Assembly: GCF_011602485.2 (NCBI RefSeq)
Contig: NZ_CP050022.2
Span: 7,212,001 to 7,276,000 of the forward strand
From: Bradyrhizobium sp. 1(2017)
Lineage (GTDB): Bacteria > Pseudomonadota > Alphaproteobacteria > Rhizobiales > Xanthobacteraceae
Length of the DNA: 64,000 nt
Reading direction: 5' to 3'
Positions 9,762-19,048 of this stretch are shown here, piece after piece. A model generated the notes under the pieces. The model saw only the letters and a program-made list of their open reading frames with translations. It made no database searches and was not told the DNA's origin. The stretch's first letter is position 1. Every line of letters starts with the position of its first letter. The position numbers and the translations under genes were made by a program.

Positions 9762-10298
9762 ATGACAGCACACGACGGGACACCTCCCACAAAGCGCTCC
9801 TGGATGGATCGCGTGATCGATTCGATCGAATGGATCGCGGCCGGCTTCGTCGGCATCGTCGCGCTCGACATCTTCCTGTCGGTGCTGCTTCGCAACACGC
9901 TGAACTATTCGATCCCCGACAGTTTCGACATCGGCCGCATGCTGCTCGGCATCCTGATCTTCTGGGGCATCGCGGCGACGTCCTATCGCGGCACCCACAT
10001 CACGGTCGATCTGGTCTGGGGCAATGTCGGGCCGCGCCACCAGCGCTGGATCGACGTGTTCGCAACCCTGGTGCTGCTGTTCGTCGTCACCGTGCAGACC
10101 TGGACGCTGTTCGACAAGGTGCGCGGCACCTACAACGACAACGTCCAGACCTTCGACCTGCACATGCCGACCTGGCCGTTCTTCGCGGTCGCCTGGATCG
10201 GCGACGTCTGCGCCGTGCTGCTGATCGCGATCCGCACCTACCGGCTGATCTTCCATCCCGAAGAGATGCATGACCCCAAGCTGAAGGCGACGGAGTAA
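9762..10298 (+). CDS. TRAP transporter small permease (DctQ type)
   Basis: A 178-residue inner-membrane protein with four hydrophobic segments (starting IEWIAAGFVGIVALDIFLSV, and including LLGILIFWGIAATSYRGTHI) and the DctQ-typical RGTHI.VDL stretch. The start at ATG 9762 avoids translating the repeat element. It pairs with the DctM gene 2 bases downstream. In TRAP systems this subunit scaffolds the large permease and contacts the binding protein. Confidence 0.88.
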   Translation: MTAHDGTPPTKRSWMDRVIDSIEWIAAGFVGIVALDIFLSVLLRNTLNYSIPDSFDIGRMLLGILIFWGIAATSYRGTHITVDLVWGNVGPRHQRWIDVFATLVLLFVVTVQTWTLFDKVRGTYNDNVQTFDLHMPTWPFFAVAWIGDVCAVLLIAIRTYRLIFHPEEMHDPKLKATE

Positions 10299-10300
10299 TC

Positions 10301-11620
10301 ATGAGCACCGATGCCGTCGCCGTAATCGGCTTCGTTTCCCTCTTCGTCCTGATGCTGCTGCGCGTGCCCGTCGGCATGGCGATGGGCCTCGTCGGCGTGT
10401 CCGGCTTCGCTTATCTCGTCAACGGGAACGCGGCGCTGAAGCTGGTCGGCCAGACCTCGATGCGCACGGTCACCGACTACACGTTCGGCGTCATCCCGAT
10501 GTTCCTGCTGATGGGATCGTTCGTCAGCAATTCCGGCATGAGCCGCGAGCTGTTCCGCGCCGCCAACGGCTTCGTCGGCCATCTGCGCGGCGGACTCGGC
10601 ATCGCGACCGTCGGCGCCTGCGGCGGCTTCGCCGCGATCTGCGGCTCCTCGGTCGCGACCGCCGCGACCTTCTCCGCGGTCGCCTATCCCGAGATGCGGC
10701 GCTTCGGCTACCCGCAGTCCTTTGCCACCGGCGTGATCGCGGCCGGCGGCACGCTGGGAGCGATGCTGCCGCCCTCCACCGTGCTCGCGGTGTACGGCAT
10801 CATCACCGAGCAGGACATCGGCAAGCTGTTCATTGCCGGCATCATCCCGGGCCTGCTCGCGATGACCATGTACATGATCACGATCTTCCTGATCGGTTAT
10901 TTCCGCCCCGACTTCCTGCCCAAGGGCAAGGTGACACCGTGGCGCGAGCGCTTTGCCGGGTTGAAGGAGATCTGGGCACCGGTACTGCTGTTCGTCTTCG
11001 TCATCGGCGGCCTCTACGGCCTGCCCTTCCTGCCGCGCTTCACCCCGACGGAAGCCGGGGGCGTCGGCGCCGCCGGCGCCTTCATCATCGGCGTGCTGAC
11101 GGGCCGCCTCGACCGCGAGAAGGTGCTGGCCTCTTTGCTGCAGGCGACGCGCACCGCGGCAGCGGTGTTCACCGTGCTGATCGGCGCGCTCATCTTCGGC
11201 TATTTCCTCACGGTGACGCAGACGCCGCAGAAGGTCACGGAATTCCTCACCGGGCTCGGCCTCGGCCCCTACGGCGTACTGGCGCTGATCATGGTGATGT
11301 ATCTCGTGCTCGGCTGCCTGATGGACGCCATGGCGATGATCATCCTCACCGTGCCGATCATCTTCCCCGTGATCATGCATCTCGGCTTCGACCCGATCTG
11401 GTTCGGCATCATCATCGTGATGACCGTCGAGCTCGGCCTGATCCATCCGCCGGTCGGCATGAACGTCTTCGTCATCAAGAGCGTGGTGAAGGACGTCTCC
11501 TTCTCCACCATCTTCAAGGGCGTGATCCCGTTCGTCGCGACAGACCTGGTACGGCTGGTGATCCTGATCGCGTTTCCGTTGCTGGCAACCTGGCTGCCGA
11601 CCCGGATGATGGCGCATTGA
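10301..11620 (+). CDS. TRAP transporter large permease (DctM type)
   Basis: A 439-residue polytopic membrane protein of usual DctM length with about 12 helices. FVSLFVLMLLRVPVGMAMGL at the N-terminus, GACGGFAAICGSSVATAATF and the C-terminal GLIHPPVGMNVFVIKSV are conserved DctM stretches. The large subunit carries the transport path of the elevator-type, sodium-coupled importer. It is preceded by GGAG at good spacing and followed closely by the DUF3237 gene. Confidence 0.93.
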   Translation: MSTDAVAVIGFVSLFVLMLLRVPVGMAMGLVGVSGFAYLVNGNAALKLVGQTSMRTVTDYTFGVIPMFLLMGSFVSNSGMSRELFRAANGFVGHLRGGLGIATVGACGGFAAICGSSVATAATFSAVAYPEMRRFGYPQSFATGVIAAGGTLGAMLPPSTVLAVYGIITEQDIGKLFIAGIIPGLLAMTMYMITIFLIGYFRPDFLPKGKVTPWRERFAGLKEIWAPVLLFVFVIGGLYGLPFLPRFTPTEAGGVGAAGAFIIGVLTGRLDREKVLASLLQATRTAAAVFTVLIGALIFGYFLTVTQTPQKVTEFLTGLGLGPYGVLALIMVMYLVLGCLMDAMAMIILTVPIIFPVIMHLGFDPIWFGIIIVMTVELGLIHPPVGMNVFVIKSVVKDVSFSTIFKGVIPFVATDLVRLVILIAFPLLATWLPTRMMAH

Positions 11621-11631
11621 GAGGCGAAGCG

Positions 11632-12093
11632 ATGACCACGCCGATACTCGCGACGAAATACGTCTTCACCATCACCGCCCGTATCGGCGACGTCGTGACC
11701 GCCGGCGAGACCGGGATCGGCGTCCGCCGCATCATTCCGATCGTCGGCGGCGAGGTGACGGGCGCGATCACCGGCAAGGTGCTGCCGTTCGGCGCCGATT
11801 TCCAGACCATCCGCCCCAACGAGCTGATCGATCTGGAGGCAAAATACGCCTTCGAGACCGACGACGGCGCGATCGTCTATGTCGAGAACAAGGGCATGCG
11901 CTTCGGCCCGGTCGAGCTGCTGCAAAAGCTCAAGCGCGGTGAGCCGGTCGACCCGAAGCTGATCTACTTCCGCACCGTGCCGCGGTTCGAGACCGGGCAC
12001 GAAAACTATCGCTGGCTGATGGAGCACATTTTTGTGGCCTCGGCCGCGCGCCACGCGGACCGCGTAGTGATCGACGTACATCAAGTGGTGTGA
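11632..12093 (+). CDS. DUF3237-family protein
   Basis: A 153-residue cytoplasmic protein with the DUF3237 pattern (PIVGGEVTGAITGKVLPFGA, DLEAKYAFETDDGAIVYVEN, YFRTVPRFETGHENYRWLME). It begins 11 bases after the DctM stop, so it is probably in the TRAP operon. The family forms a small beta-barrel and often accompanies aromatic or ester catabolism genes, but no reaction is established. The good start is ATG 11632; the long upstream frame is a DctM shadow. Confidence 0.85.
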   Translation: MTTPILATKYVFTITARIGDVVTAGETGIGVRRIIPIVGGEVTGAITGKVLPFGADFQTIRPNELIDLEAKYAFETDDGAIVYVENKGMRFGPVELLQKLKRGEPVDPKLIYFRTVPRFETGHENYRWLMEHIFVASAARHADRVVIDVHQVV

Positions 12094-12171
12094 GGAATCG
12101 TCTTTGACCCGGGGCGGACCGGGTTCAGAATGTGACCCGTGCAGAGTTGTGCAGACCACGGGAGTCCCACC

Positions 12172-12852
12172 ATGTCTCTTATGGCTTCCAGCGAACCAGG
12201 CCCCCAACACACTTTCGATTCCGCCGAAATGGGCGCCATCGCTCATCTTTACCGCGGCGAGGTCTATCGCTCGACGATCTGGCGAACGCGGCTCGACAAC
12301 ACGACCAATTGGGCGATCGTCACGATGGGCATCGCGCTGTCGACGACCTTTTCGAGCCCGGAGGCTTCGCCCCTGCCACTGGTCCTTGTCGGACTGCTCC
12401 TTGCCGTGTTCCTCGGCATGGAGGCGCGGCGTTATCGCTATTTCAATGTCTGGCGTGCCCGGGCTCGTTGGCTGGAGAGGAATTTCTATGCTCCAATCTT
12501 CACCGGTGAAATGCACGATGACAGCTGGAAGGATATTCTCGCGCGCGACTACACGGCGCCCCGCCATCACATTTCGTTTGTCCGCGCTGCGGGGCGACGG
12601 TTGCGTCGCAACTACGTTTGGATCCTCGCCATCCAGGCGATCGCCTATTACGGCAAGATTGCAATCCATCCGACGCCTGCGGCGACCTTGACGGAACTTA
12701 TTGATCGCGCCGCGGTCGGACCGATTCCCGGCTGGGTCGTTCTGATGATGGGCTTTGCCTACAATTTCGGGTGGCTGGCGTTCGCGCTCGGCACGATGTG
12801 GCTCGACCAACACGAGCACGGGACCAAAGGCGACCAGGTGGCGATGGGCTGA
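12172..12852 (+). CDS. DUF2270-family membrane protein
   Basis: A 226-residue protein with a soluble N-terminus (AEMGAIAHLYRGEVYRSTIW) and membrane segments around NWAIVTMGIALSTTF, PLVLVGLLLAVFLGMEARRY, NYVWILAIQAIAYYGKIA and GWVVLMMGFAYNFGWLAFAL, as in DUF2270 proteins. Function is unknown. The start at ATG 12172 has GGGAG upstream; ATG 12139 is an alternative. It may be read through from the TRAP operon, but an 80-base gap leaves room for its own promoter. Confidence 0.75.
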   Translation: MSLMASSEPGPQHTFDSAEMGAIAHLYRGEVYRSTIWRTRLDNTTNWAIVTMGIALSTTFSSPEASPLPLVLVGLLLAVFLGMEARRYRYFNVWRARARWLERNFYAPIFTGEMHDDSWKDILARDYTAPRHHISFVRAAGRRLRRNYVWILAIQAIAYYGKIAIHPTPAATLTELIDRAAVGPIPGWVVLMMGFAYNFGWLAFALGTMWLDQHEHGTKGDQVAMG

Positions 12853-12915
12853 TGACACAGCCGTTACCCGTTCCTGGGGCGTAGCTGGCCCGCCGCCGGC
12901 GGACCGCTCCCCTTG

Positions 12916-12948
12916 TTGACTCCCGCAAAAATCGTTATACAACATAAC
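12916..12948 (+). promoter_or_regulatory. Promoter and operator for hydroxycinnamate operon
   Basis: TTGACT (12916-12921) resembles a -35 box. The inverted repeat GTTAT-ACAAC-ATAAC (12934-12948) lies where the -10 element would be and ends 19 bp before the crotonase ATG. Its TTAT-N5-ATAA frame equals that of the pobA-side palindrome. Repression by the MarR protein is inferred. Confidence 0.5.
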
Positions 12949-12967
12949 TATTCTGACAAGGACGCAA

Positions 12968-13777
12968 ATGACACAGGGAAACGCCGAGACCGCTGACGCG
13001 GGCGCAGCCGGGCTTTTGAGGATCGAGCGGGCAGACCGGGTTTTGACCGTGGGTCTGAACCGGCCGGCCAAGCGCAACGCGCTCAATGACGGCATCATCC
13101 TGGAAATCGGCGAGTGTTTTGCCTCCCTGCCCGACGACATCGGCGCGGTCGTCATCCATGGCATCGGCGACCATTTCTCCAGTGGTCTCGACCTCTCCGA
13201 ATTGACCGAGCACGATGCGACCGGCGGCCTGCTCCATTCTCAGATGTGGCACCGGGTGTTCGACCGCATCCAGTACAGCCGCGTGCCTGTCATCGCCGCG
13301 CTCAGGGGCGCCGTGATCGGCGGCGGGCTGGAGCTTGCCTGCGCCGCACATATCCGCGTCGCCGAACCCTCGACCTATTTCGCGCTGCCGGAGGGGCAGC
13401 GCGGCATCTTCGTCGGCGGCGGCGGCTCGGTCAGGCTGCCGCGGCTGATCGGCGTCGCCAGGATGATGGACATGATGCTGACCGGCCGCGTCTACAGCGC
13501 GACCGAAGGCGCGTCCTACGGCTTCGCGCAATATGTGACGGAAGCCGGCAACGGCCTCGGCAAGGCGCTGGAGCTCGCCACCAAGGTCGCCGCCAACGCG
13601 CCGCTGACCAATTTCGCCGTGCTCCAGGCGCTGCCGATGATCGCGGAAGCCAACCCGCAAACGGGTCTCTTGATGGAATCGCTGATGGCGACGGTGGCGC
13701 AGAGCGACAAGGAGGCAAAACGCCGGATCCGCGAATTCCTCGAACACAAGACCGCAAAGGTGAAGCCGAAATCATGA
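12968..13777 (+). CDS. Enoyl-CoA hydratase/lyase (crotonase), probably p-coumaroyl-CoA hydratase
   Basis: A 269-residue crotonase. Oxyanion-hole segments (HFSSGLDL near 69-76 and RGAVIGGGLELA) are present, and both catalytic glutamates of hydratases are retained (Glu122 in GGGLELA, Glu142 in ALPEGQ). Its stop overlaps the start of a feruloyl-CoA-synthase gene, so the substrate is most likely a hydroxycinnamoyl-CoA. It would hydrate the side chain and possibly cleave it to the aldehyde plus acetyl-CoA (as R. palustris CouA/HCHL enzymes do). Hydratase-only versus hydratase-lyase cannot be decided from the sequence. Confidence 0.85.
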   Translation: MTQGNAETADAGAAGLLRIERADRVLTVGLNRPAKRNALNDGIILEIGECFASLPDDIGAVVIHGIGDHFSSGLDLSELTEHDATGGLLHSQMWHRVFDRIQYSRVPVIAALRGAVIGGGLELACAAHIRVAEPSTYFALPEGQRGIFVGGGGSVRLPRLIGVARMMDMMLTGRVYSATEGASYGFAQYVTEAGNGLGKALELATKVAANAPLTNFAVLQALPMIAEANPQTGLLMESLMATVAQSDKEAKRRIREFLEHKTAKVKPKS

Positions 13778-15657
13778 GCGCGCAGCCGTCCTCTTCCAGC
13801 ATGGAGCGCGGCGCGAGCACTTTCCCGCTGCGGCCCATCTCGTTCGGCGATCCCGTCGTCAGGATCGAGCGCCGCGACGACGGCACGATTTACCTGCGGC
13901 CAAACCAGCCGCTCGGCGACTATCCCGTCCGCATCACCGACCGCCTGCATCATTGGGCAAACACGACGCCCGATCGCGTCTTCATGGCCGAGCGCGAGGG
14001 CGGCCGCGGCTGGCGCAAGATCACTTATGCCGAGCTGCTCACCGCGAGCCGGCACATCGCATCCGGCCTGATCGCGCGCGGCCTGTCGGCGGAGCGCCCG
14101 GTCGTCATCCTCTCCGGCAATTCGATCGACCACGCCCTGCTCGCATTCGGCGCGTTCTATGCCGGCATCCCGTTCTGCCCGGTGTCGCCGGCCTATTCGC
14201 TGGTGTCGAAGGACTACGGCAAGCTGTCCTACCTGATGAAGCTGCTGACACCCGGCCTCGTCTTCGCCGAGGACGCTGGCAAGTTCGCCGATGCGCTCGC
14301 CGCCAACGTCTCGCTCGGCACCGAGATCGCCGCGTCCTATGGCCAGGTGCCGGGTCGCGATGTCACTCTGCTCGCCGATCTCATGGCGACGCCGATCCGC
14401 GGCGATCTCGACGCGGTGCACGGCAAGATCGGACCCGACACGATCGCGAAATTCCTGCTGACTTCGGGCTCGACCGGCAACCCCAAGGCCGTCATCAACA
14501 CCCAGCGCATGATCTGCGCCAACCAGGTGATGTTGCGCGAAACCCTCGCTTTCCTCAAGGACGAGCCGCCTGTCATCATCGACTGGCTGCCGTGGAACCA
14601 CACCTTTGGCGGCAACCACAATATCGGGCTGACGCTCTACAATGGCGGCTCGATGTATCTGGACGCCGGCAAGCCGATGCCCGGCGGCATCGAGGAGACC
14701 GTGCGCAATCTGCAGGAGATCTCGCCGACGGTCTATTTCAATGTACCTAAGGGCTATGAGTCGCTGCTGCCCTATCTGCGTGACGACCAGGGCCTGCGCG
14801 CCAAGTTCTTCGACCGGCTGCATGCGATGTTCTTCTCCGGCGCGGCACTGTCGCCGTTCGTGTGGGACAGCCTCGACGAGCTCGCGGTCAAGGAGAAGGG
14901 TTATCGCGTGCCGATGCTGACCGGTCTCGGCGCCACCGAAACCGCGCCGTTCTTCATGTCGGTCAATCCGCGCACCAGCCGCTCCGGCCATGTCGGCCTG
15001 CCGGTTTCGGGCAATGACGCGAAACTGGTGCCCAACAACGGCAAGTTGGAGGTGCGCGCCAGGGGCCCGAACGTGATGCCCGGCTATTGGCGCCAGCCCG
15101 ACATCACCGCGAAATCCTTCGACGAGGAGGGTTTCTACAAGATGGGCGACGCGCTCAAGCCCGCCGACCCCGATGATCTCAACGCCGGCTTCGATTTCGA
15201 CGGCCGGGTCAGCGAGGATTTCAAGCTCGCCAGCGGCACCTGGGTCAGCGTCGGTCCCTTGCGCGCGCGCTTCGTGGCGGCCTGCGCGCCGCTGGTGCGC
15301 GACGTCGTCATCGCCGGCATCAACCGCGACGCGATCTCCGCGATCGTGCTGCTCGATCTCGATGGCTGCCGGCTGGTCAACCCGACATTGCCGGCCGACG
15401 ACCTCACCGTCACCGCCCGCGACCGGCTGGTGCGCGAGGCGTTCCAGGAACGGCTGACGGGCTTCCTCAGCCACGCCACCGGCTCCTCGACGCGGGTCAC
15501 GCGCGCGGTCCTGCTGGATACGCCGCTCTCGATCGACAAGGGCGAAGTCACCGACAAGGGCTCGATCAACCAGCGCGCGGTGCTCGAAAATCGCACTTCG
15601 CTGATCGAGGAGCTCTACGCTGCCAATCCATCCGACCATGTGATATCGGTCGGCTAA
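13774..15657 (+). CDS. Feruloyl-CoA synthase (hydroxycinnamate-CoA ligase)
   Basis: A 627-residue adenylate-forming ligase of the feruloyl-CoA synthase subgroup. The P-loop [11 protein letters not shown] is at 230-240; the FCS-typical segments [20 protein letters not shown] and [13 protein letters not shown] and the later [10 protein letters not shown] / [20 protein letters not shown] are all present. It activates ferulate or p-coumarate with ATP and CoA. The start is the ATGA overlap with the crotonase stop. The gene corresponds in context to R. palustris couB. Length is normal for FCS enzymes, which are longer than plant 4CL. Confidence 0.93.
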   Translation: MSAQPSSSSMERGASTFPLRPISFGDPVVRIERRDDGTIYLRPNQPLGDYPVRITDRLHHWANTTPDRVFMAEREGGRGWRKITYAELLTASRHIASGLIARGLSAERPVVILSGNSIDHALLAFGAFYAGIPFCPVSPAYSLVSKDYGKLSYLMKLLTPGLVFAEDAGKFADALAANVSLGTEIAASYGQVPGRDVTLLADLMATPIRGDLDAVHGKIGPDTIAKFLLTSGSTGNPKAVINTQRMICANQVMLRETLAFLKDEPPVIIDWLPWNHTFGGNHNIGLTLYNGGSMYLDAGKPMPGGIEETVRNLQEISPTVYFNVPKGYESLLPYLRDDQGLRAKFFDRLHAMFFSGAALSPFVWDSLDELAVKEKGYRVPMLTGLGATETAPFFMSVNPRTSRSGHVGLPVSGNDAKLVPNNGKLEVRARGPNVMPGYWRQPDITAKSFDEEGFYKMGDALKPADPDDLNAGFDFDGRVSEDFKLASGTWVSVGPLRARFVAACAPLVRDVVIAGINRDAISAIVLLDLDGCRLVNPTLPADDLTVTARDRLVREAFQERLTGFLSHATGSSTRVTRAVLLDTPLSIDKGEVTDKGSINQRAVLENRTSLIEELYAANPSDHVISVG

Positions 15658-15682
15658 GAAATCATCGCCAAAGGAGAACGCC

Positions 15683-16444
15683 ATGTTGTTGAAGGATCAG
15701 GCAGCCATCGTCACCGGCGGTGCATCGGGGCTCGGCGCGGCCACTGCGCGAAAGCTGGCGGCGCAAGGCGCCAAGGTCGCGGTGTGCGATCTCAATGCCA
15801 AGCTTGCGGAGACCGTTGCGGCCGAGATCAAGGGCGTGGCCGTGACCTGCGACGTGTCCGATGCGGCTTCCGCGGAAGCTGCGATCGCGCAGGCGACCAA
15901 GGCCCACGGTCCGGCGCGCGTGCTGGTCAATTGCGCCGGCATCGGCGTTGCAAAGCGCGTCGTCGGTCGTGACGGCCCGATGGCGCTTGCGGATTTCGAC
16001 AAGGTGATCAAGGTCAATCTGATCGGCACCTTCAACATGCTGCGGCTCGCCGCCACCGAGATGTCCAAGCTCGAGCCGCAGGCGACCGGCGAGCGCGGCG
16101 TCATCATCAACACCGCCTCCGTCGCCGCCTATGACGGCCAGATCGGGCAGTCGGCCTATTCGGCCTCGAAGGGCGGCATCGTCGGCATGACCTTGCCGAT
16201 CGCACGCGAGCTCGCGCAGTTCGGAGTCCGTGTGCTGACGATCGCGCCCGGCCTGTTCCTGACCCCGCTGCTCGCCAACCTGCCACAGGAGGCCCAGGAT
16301 TCGCTCGCCGCCGCGATCCCCTTCCCGCGCCGGCTCGGGCAAGCCGATGAGTTCGCCGCGCTTGCGCTGCACATGGTCGAGAACGCCTATCTGAACGGCG
16401 AAGTGGTGCGCCTCGACGGCTCGCTGCGCATGGCGCCGAAGTAA
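15683..16444 (+). CDS. Short-chain dehydrogenase, 3-hydroxyacyl-CoA dehydrogenase type 2-like
   Basis: A 253-residue classical SDR with NAD motif GGASGLGAA (13-21), NCAGIG, catalytic Ser in [10 protein letters not shown] and YSASK. The segment [20 protein letters not shown] and the C-terminal [20 protein letters not shown] resemble type-2 hydroxyacyl-CoA dehydrogenases. It would oxidise the 3-hydroxy group made by hydration of the hydroxycinnamoyl-CoA, pointing to a beta-oxidation-like route. It follows the ligase by 25 bases with AAGGAGAA as Shine-Dalgarno. Confidence 0.88.
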   Translation: MLLKDQAAIVTGGASGLGAATARKLAAQGAKVAVCDLNAKLAETVAAEIKGVAVTCDVSDAASAEAAIAQATKAHGPARVLVNCAGIGVAKRVVGRDGPMALADFDKVIKVNLIGTFNMLRLAATEMSKLEPQATGERGVIINTASVAAYDGQIGQSAYSASKGGIVGMTLPIARELAQFGVRVLTIAPGLFLTPLLANLPQEAQDSLAAAIPFPRRLGQADEFAALALHMVENAYLNGEVVRLDGSLRMAPK

Positions 16445-16468
16445 GCTCGGCAGAACAAGGCGCGACGC

Positions 16469-16888
16469 ATGTTCGTGAACCGGCGCGACGTACAGATCCA
16501 GTGGGGCGATTGCGACCCCGCCAACATCGTCTACTACCCGCGCTATTTCGCGATGTTCGACGATTCGACCTCGACCCTGTTCGAGGTCGCGGGGTTCTCG
16601 AAGCAGGATCTGGTCCGCAAATACGGCCTGGTCGGCATTCCCATGGTCGACACGCGGGCCAAGTTCTACATTCCCTCGACCTATGGCGACTGGATCACCA
16701 TCGAGACGAAGATCGAGAGCATCAAGCGCTCGAGCTTCGAGGTGAAGCACAGCGTCTACAAGGGCGAGGCGCTGGCTCTCGAGGGTTTTGAGACCCGCGT
16801 GCTGGTCGGCCGCGACCCTGGCAACCCCGACAAGCTGAAATCGGCACCGTTCCCGGCGGAAATGGTCGCCAAATTCACGGGGAGCTAG
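16469..16888 (+). CDS. 4-hydroxybenzoyl-CoA thioesterase-type hotdog enzyme
   Basis: A 139-residue hotdog protein with the 4HBT signature QIQWGDCDPANIVYYPRYF; Asp16 corresponds to the nucleophilic Asp of the Pseudomonas 4-hydroxybenzoyl-CoA thioesterase. It probably releases 4-hydroxybenzoate (or a related aryl acid) and CoA, giving PobA its substrate. It is the last gene of the crotonase-ligase-SDR-thioesterase set, 24 bases after the SDR, and is followed by a hairpin. Confidence 0.85.
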   Translation: MFVNRRDVQIQWGDCDPANIVYYPRYFAMFDDSTSTLFEVAGFSKQDLVRKYGLVGIPMVDTRAKFYIPSTYGDWITIETKIESIKRSSFEVKHSVYKGEALALEGFETRVLVGRDPGNPDKLKSAPFPAEMVAKFTGS

Positions 16889-16920
16889 GGCTGGAGCTAA
16901 ATCGCCGCATCACCAAAAGA

Positions 16921-16938
16921 GGGGGCTGAATTGCCCCC
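16921..16938 (+). terminator. Intercistronic hairpin, probable terminator or attenuator
   Basis: GGGGGC (16921-16926) pairs with GCCCCC (16933-16938) around a six-base loop and is followed by GATTTCTGCTTTC. The T-run is interrupted, so termination may be partial, giving the downstream binding-protein gene a different expression level. Confidence 0.5.
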
Positions 16939-16978
16939 CGATTTCTGCTTTCAAAGCAACACGTCAAGGGAGGAATAG

Positions 16979-18130
16979 ATGAAACGCTTTTATTTGACCG
17001 CTGCCATCACCGCGGCCGCGCTGGCGCTGCCGGCATTGCCTGCGCTGGCCCAGACCAGCGAAGTTACCATCGGCATCACCACCACCACGACCGGCCCGGG
17101 CGCAGCGCTCGGCATCCCCGAACGCAATGCGCTGGAGTTCGTGCCGAAGGAGATCGGCGGTGTGCCGCTGAAGGTGATCGTGCTCGACGACGGCGGCGAT
17201 CCCACCACCGCCACCACCAACGCCCGCCGCTTCGTGACAGAATCCAAGGCGGACATCATCATGGGCTCGGCGCTGACGCCGCCGACGATCGCGGTCTCCA
17301 ACGTCGCCAACGAGGCCGGCATCCCGCATTTCGGCCTCGCGCCCTTCCCGATCACGCCGGAACGCATGAAGTGGTCGGTGGCGATGCCGCAGCCGATCCC
17401 GATCGTGGGCAAGGTGCTCTACGACCACATGAAGTCCAAGGGCGTGAAGACGCTCGGCTATATCGGCTATTCCGACTCCTATGGCGACCTCTGGTTCAAC
17501 GACCTGAAGGCCCAGGCCGTGCCGATGGGCATGACCATCGTCGACGAGGAGCGCTTCGCCCGCCCCGACACCTCGGTGACCGGACAGGTGCTCAAGCTCG
17601 TCGCCGCCAATCCGGACGCCATCCTGGTCGGCGCCTCCGGCACCGCGGCCGCGCTGCCGCAGACCGAGCTGCGCGAGCGCGGCTATCAGGGCCTGATCTA
17701 CCAGACCCATGGCGCGGCCAGCATGGACTTCATCCGCATCGCCGGCAAAGCGGCTGAAGGCGTGCTGATGGCCTCGGGCCCCGTGATGGACCCCGAGGAC
17801 CAGCCGGACACCGCGCTCACCAAGAAGCCGGGTCTCGCCCTCAACTCGGCCTATGAAGCCAAGTACGGCCCGAACAGCCGCAGCCAGTTCGCCGGCCACT
17901 CCTACGATGCGTTCGAGATCCTCAAGCGCATCATCCCGGCGGCATTGAAGACGGCCAAGCCCGGTACGCCGGAATTCCGTGAAGCGATCCGCCAGGCGCT
18001 GCTGACGGAGAAGGAATTGGCCGCGAGCCAGGGCGTCTACAACTTCACCGAAAAGGATCGCTACGGCCTCGACGACCGCTCCCGCATCCTGCTCACAGTG
18101 AAGAACGGAAAGTACACGCTGGTGAAGTAG
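16979..18130 (+). CDS. ABC transporter substrate-binding protein (HAAT type), probably for aromatic acids
   Basis: A 383-residue periplasmic-binding-protein-like domain 6 protein with signal peptide MKRFYLTAAITAAALALPAL...ALAQ. Typical LivK-like landmarks are VTIGITTTTTGPGAALGIPE, LDDGGDPTTATTNARRFVTE and GYIGYSDSYGD. No permease is adjacent; the LivH/LivM-LivG/LivF set 13 kb upstream is the obvious partner. In R. palustris the CouP protein, with the same placement near couA/couB, binds hydroxycinnamates; the ligand here is inferred. AGGGAGG precedes the ATG. Confidence 0.9.
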   Translation: MKRFYLTAAITAAALALPALPALAQTSEVTIGITTTTTGPGAALGIPERNALEFVPKEIGGVPLKVIVLDDGGDPTTATTNARRFVTESKADIIMGSALTPPTIAVSNVANEAGIPHFGLAPFPITPERMKWSVAMPQPIPIVGKVLYDHMKSKGVKTLGYIGYSDSYGDLWFNDLKAQAVPMGMTIVDEERFARPDTSVTGQVLKLVAANPDAILVGASGTAAALPQTELRERGYQGLIYQTHGAASMDFIRIAGKAAEGVLMASGPVMDPEDQPDTALTKKPGLALNSAYEAKYGPNSRSQFAGHSYDAFEILKRIIPAALKTAKPGTPEFREAIRQALLTEKELAASQGVYNFTEKDRYGLDDRSRILLTVKNGKYTLVK

Positions 18131-18155
18131 CCGCAGCGAACCACTCGAGACGACG

Positions 18156-18188
18156 AGAGCCGGCCCGATGGGCCGGCTCTTTTGTTTT
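18156..18188 (+). terminator. Rho-independent terminator
   Basis: AGAGCCGGCCC (18156-18166) and GGGCCGGCTCT (18170-18180) form a perfect 11-bp stem with a GAT loop, followed by TTTGTTTT. It ends the binding-protein transcript and closes the aromatic-acid cluster. Confidence 0.9.
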
Positions 18189-18214
18189 GACTGTGAGATC
18201 GAGCTGCGGCCACC

Positions 18215-18252
18215 CGGCGCTTTGCGCCGACCTCTCCCGCAAGCGGGAGAGG
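18215..18252. repeat. Short hairpin repeat
   Basis: Two adjacent hairpins, CGGCGC/GCGCCG and CCTCTCCCGC-AA-GCGGGAGAGG (18231-18252). The second resembles the arm of the element at 9601-9735. It lies between a terminator and a convergent GST gene. Confidence 0.5.
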
Positions 18253-18283
18253 TTGCAGCCAGTGCGCGGACCCGCTGGTGGCC

Positions 18284-19012
18284 TCAAGCCGCCTGCCGCA
18301 GCGGGATCCAGGCGAACTCCGGATAATAAGCGTCCATCATGCGGTCGACATACGCGGTGAGGTTCGGAAATGCCTCGGCGCGCTGGCGCAAGGCCGATTC
18401 GAAAAACGGCGTCAGGATGCCGGCGAGCGCGCCAAAGGCGGTGGCATCGACGCCGCAGGGCTTGTTGCCCATCAGATAGGACTTGTCGCCGAGCTGCACC
18501 GAGAGCGCGAACAGGGAGCGCACCGCGAGATCGACGTCGTCATCGGGGGCGTGGCGACCGAGTCCCGAGAGCAGATAATTCTCGGCGACGCGGAATTGCG
18601 CATCCTCGCGCAGCTTCTCGCGGTTGTGCTCCGGCGCGCCATCGAAGAAATGCGCCGGGCCCTTGGCGAAATTGACAGGGTCGACCCAGCGCGCGCCGAC
18701 CAGCGCCCAATAGACGTGATGCTCGATCATGCGCTCGAACGCCCAGGCCTGCGCCCGCTCGGCCAGCGACAGGCCGGCGTCGAAGTCGAAGCCGTAGCGC
18801 CGCTCGATATGGGCACGGATGAAGGTGGAATCGGCCACCGCCTCGCCGCCGTCGTCGATGAAGGGCAGCTGTCCCTTGGGCGAAGCAGGCGGCATCGCCC
18901 GCTCCTTCCGGTAGGGCAGCCCCGCCATCTTGAGCTGCACCTCGGTCTTGGTGACGAAGGGGCTGATTTCCGGCAGGCCAAAGCCGGTGCCAAAGCCGTA
19001 AAGCGTGATCAT
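18284..19012 (-). CDS. Glutathione S-transferase-like protein
   Basis: A 242-residue protein with an N-terminal thioredoxin-fold GST domain (SPFVTKTEVQLKMAGLPYRK, then KGQLPFIDDGGEAVADSTFI, the cis-Pro and Ser-Asp glutathione-binding region) and an all-helical C-terminal domain. The wider layout is like failed-axon-connections/metaxin-type GSTs. The active residue and substrate are not clear. It is followed on the same strand's upstream side by a small ORF and a divergent WYL regulator, suggesting joint control. Confidence 0.85.
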   Translation of the reverse strand: MITLYGFGTGFGLPEISPFVTKTEVQLKMAGLPYRKERAMPPASPKGQLPFIDDGGEAVADSTFIRAHIERRYGFDFDAGLSLAERAQAWAFERMIEHHVYWALVGARWVDPVNFAKGPAHFFDGAPEHNREKLREDAQFRVAENYLLSGLGRHAPDDDVDLAVRSLFALSVQLGDKSYLMGNKPCGVDATAFGALAGILTPFFESALRQRAEAFPNLTAYVDRMMDAYYPEFAWIPLRQAA

Positions 19013-19048
19013 GCGCGTTCTCCTGGTCTACCGAAAATCTGACGGAAC

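Noticed and set aside
15662..16750. A 362-codon minus-strand open frame across the SDR and thioesterase genes
   Set aside because: It spans two well-supported genes on the other strand and reads as low-complexity shadow sequence.
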